A stretch of 64,000 bases of DNA from Gammaproteobacteria bacterium (lineage in GTDB: Bacteria > Pseudomonadota > Gammaproteobacteria > JACKNK01). Below, piece after piece: positions 62,687 through 64,000 of the stretch (position 1 is the first letter of the stretch; every line of letters begins with the position of its first letter). The stretch covers positions 1-64,000 of the forward strand of contig JACKNK010000006.1 in NCBI GenBank assembly GCA_024234955.1. The letters run 5' to 3'. Position numbers and translations under genes: made by a program. Under the pieces are notes generated by a model. It worked only from the letters and a program-made list of their open reading frames with translations. It did not search any database and was not told the DNA's origin.

Positions 62687-63463
62687 CTAGTGCGGATGCA
62701 AATTAAGCAGCCACTGTCTTAGAGAGACACCATTTTTTAACTCAAGCCGATACGGGATAAATTTGCTGAATTCGTCACCTTTATAGATTGACGGTTGAAA
62801 ATCTGACGTGGTCGTGATGATTCCCTTGGACGCATTGGAGTCGACCTGTAACACCCCCAACATGCTCCTCACATCATCGTGGGTTACCAGATGCCCCGGG
62901 GAATATGCCTTTACTTGATCCAATATGCGTATTGATCCTAAGCCAGGCTTTGTAGCTATTACATCACGCCCTTTGTCTCCACTTCGCGGGGTAAGAATTA
63001 CTTCTGGCCATCCCGCACGCACATATGCGCCTGCGATAAATTCCTCAAATGCCCGACCGTTCTTGGTAAATCGGTATAGAAACTCAGAATCCTTACGAAT
63101 TTCAGACAGAATTTCGAACCATACAATCGATGTGTTCTCGACCAGCACCCCCTCCGAATCATCCCGCTCTGGGAAAACTATTGACTGGATAAGTAGCTCA
63201 CCAGCTCGATTGGGTATTTCAATGCCGGCAACTCCGAACAGATCATCTAGTCGACCACCGCCTACTACAGTCTGATAATAATATCCATTCCGTTCACGAG
63301 AATATTCGATCGGCGCATTCAAATAGTCACGCATATCTTGAATCGTACGTTTGAGCGTTGCCCTGGACACACCCAACATCTCCTCCATTTCCCTCCTTGG
63401 AACTGGAGCACTGCGACTTGAAAGCAATCTGTGCAACATCAGTATTCGCTCAAACCTATCCAT
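62687..63463 (-). CDS. HTH domain fused to Mrr-like restriction endonuclease domain
   Basis: A 258-residue protein. Residues 1 to about 65 are a winged HTH of the type that starts WYL regulators (MDRFERILMLHRLLSSRSAP, MLGVSRATLKRTIQDMRDYL). Residues about 130-230 are a PD-(D/E)xK nuclease of the Mrr type: FEEFIAGAYVRAGW, GDKGRDVIATK (Asp167) and ILDQVKAYSPGH (Gln183-x-Lys185), then DDVRSMLGVLQV. Mrr cuts methylated foreign DNA. Here the nuclease takes the place of the usual WYL ligand domain. Codon and base use are clearly AT-richer than the neighbours, suggesting transfer. An in-frame GTG at 63487 would overlap the AlpA-like gene. Confidence 0.82.
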   Translation of the reverse strand: MDRFERILMLHRLLSSRSAPVPRREMEEMLGVSRATLKRTIQDMRDYLNAPIEYSRERNGYYYQTVVGGGRLDDLFGVAGIEIPNRAGELLIQSIVFPERDDSEGVLVENTSIVWFEILSEIRKDSEFLYRFTKNGRAFEEFIAGAYVRAGWPEVILTPRSGDKGRDVIATKPGLGSIRILDQVKAYSPGHLVTHDDVRSMLGVLQVDSNASKGIITTTSDFQPSIYKGDEFSKFIPYRLELKNGVSLRQWLLNLHPH

Positions 63464-63468
63464 GGCTT

Positions 63469-63942
63469 TTACCGCTCCCGTATCCACTCGCTGACATCAC
63501 TCAAACGCCAGCCGACACTTCCGGCGCTAAGCGGCACGCGAGCAGGAAACTTCCCCGCTCGTTCCAGCCGCCAAATGGAAGTCCTGGACAACCCCGTCAT
63601 CGCCGTTACCTCTTGGGTACGAATAATGCGGTCGGGGTGATTTGATGGGTCGGGGGCAGTTGGTTTGGTTTGCCCCTGGATGCGCGCGAGCAGGTGTTGC
63701 AGAAGCTGGTAACCGAAGAACTCAACCTGCGTCTTGCTGACACGGATGTGTTCGATGCCCCCCAGGTCAGCCAGCCGCTCAAGGTCTGGCATGGGGCATC
63801 GCAGAAACAGGGACGCTTCGTTCAGGTCAAAGCGCTGGTAGAGCGCAATCCCCATGTTGTCCGCGATGTCCTTGAGGGCGTTGTCGAAGGGTGGCTGCAT
63901 TCCGCATGGGGCGTCCGTGGAGGACGATGATTTTCCGGTCAA
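63469..63942 (-). CDS. AlpA-like HTH regulator
   Basis: A protein of up to 157 residues. The last 55 residues are an AlpA/excisionase-type HTH: IIRTQEVTAMTGLSRTSIWR, then LERAGKFPARVPLSAGSVGW and RLSDVSEWIRER. The N-terminal 95 residues (ASLFLRCPMPDLERLADLGG; VSKTQVEFFGYQLLQHLLAR) are a separate unrecognised domain. AlpA proteins activate integrases and are markers of prophages and integrated elements. The start is uncertain: TTG at 63942 or ATG at 63900. It ends 5 bases before the HTH-Mrr gene's ATG. Confidence 0.8.
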   Translation of the reverse strand: MTGKSSSSTDAPCGMQPPFDNALKDIADNMGIALYQRFDLNEASLFLRCPMPDLERLADLGGIEHIRVSKTQVEFFGYQLLQHLLARIQGQTKPTAPDPSNHPDRIIRTQEVTAMTGLSRTSIWRLERAGKFPARVPLSAGSVGWRLSDVSEWIRER

Positions 63943-63944
63943 GG

Positions 63945-63959
63945 CAGTGTATTACACTG
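63945..63959. promoter_or_regulatory. Perfect 15-base palindrome, probable operator
   Basis: CAGTGTATTACACTG is two exact 7-base arms around one centre base. It lies 3 bases upstream of the TTG start of the AlpA-like gene and 5 bases before a divergent ATG at 63965, so one regulator could control both directions. The arm sequence resembles -10 regions of toxin-antitoxin type promoters. Confidence 0.6.
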
Positions 63960-63964
63960 GCGAC

Positions 63965-64000
63965 ATGCCAGACGCCGAGCACATCTATAGCCCCAAGGAC
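63965..64000 (+). CDS. Possible start of a divergent gene, cut by the window end
   Basis: An ATG at 63965 opens a frame of 12 codons (MPDAEHIYSPKD) to the window edge. The palindrome at 63945-63959 would lie in its promoter. There is no strong ribosome-binding site and too little sequence for any function. Confidence 0.3.
   Translation, partial: MPDAEHIYSPKD

Noticed and set aside
1..64000. Searched by eye for tRNA, rRNA, CRISPR arrays and intact insertion sequences
   Set aside because: No tRNA cloverleaf, rRNA segment, repeat-spacer array or full-length transposase frame was recognised. Small RNAs cannot be excluded without a covariance-model search.

Overview
The window is a dense, GC-rich (roughly 60-63% by eye) proteobacterial chromosome segment of about 50 protein-coding genes. 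I saw no rRNA, tRNA, CRISPR array or complete insertion sequence. The gene set (three-part pntAA-pntAB-pntB, aroQ-accB-accC, dsbD-cutA, fxsA, purT, damX-gltB-gltD downstream of aroB, gmk, yheS-type ABC-F, rlmJ, truC, midA) is typical of Gammaproteobacteria. The aroB/damX/gltB/gltD order is as in Pseudomonas and relatives. I would not name a genus; an environmental, Chromatiales-like lineage is a guess.

Layout. 1-7341 (minus) is a tightly overlapping five-gene operon: a TPR lipoprotein, a PqqD-like protein, a double ATP-grasp ligase-like protein, a fold-III PLP decarboxylase, and a gene at the window edge that joins a urea-transporter-like membrane domain to a sirtuin (Sir2) domain. I know of no described pathway for this set. 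7439-10803 (minus) carries a GNAT acetyltransferase and the proton-translocating transhydrogenase. 10974-18287 is mixed: HNH nuclease, fructosamine-kinase-like protein, sulfotransferase, glycosyltransferase, hypotheticals, MidA and TruC.

18288-20762 (plus) is a metallophore RiPP locus of the HvfABC/bufferin type. It has a secreted precursor with 13 Lys-Cys-Gly units, an MNIO (DUF692) enzyme and a DUF2063 partner. A strong intrinsic terminator lies between the precursor and the enzymes. 20753-43618 is mostly housekeeping (uppP, ABC-F, ychJ, Hsp70-like/YdcF pair, rlmJ, desaturase, hydantoinase-A, aroQ-accBC, dsbD-cutA, fxsA, DUF898/M48 pair, purT, Fe-ADH/monooxygenase pair, BatD). It includes a DsbD with two tandem alpha domains and a desaturase whose C-terminus resembles the tail of ISL3 transposases.

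43881-49492 (plus) is a four-gene exported operon: a large one-heme DUF1592/1588-like protein, an unknown Pro/Arg-rich exported protein, a Tat-exported DUF1501-like protein and a di-heme c-type cytochrome-like protein. 49535-62055 returns to core metabolism (SGNH protein, gltD, gltB, damX, a WGR protein, a membrane protein, aroB, gmk). 62277-64000 is accessory: an H-NS-like protein, an HTH-Mrr endonuclease fusion in AT-richer DNA, an AlpA-like regulator, and a perfect palindrome in front of a possible divergent gene cut by the window end.
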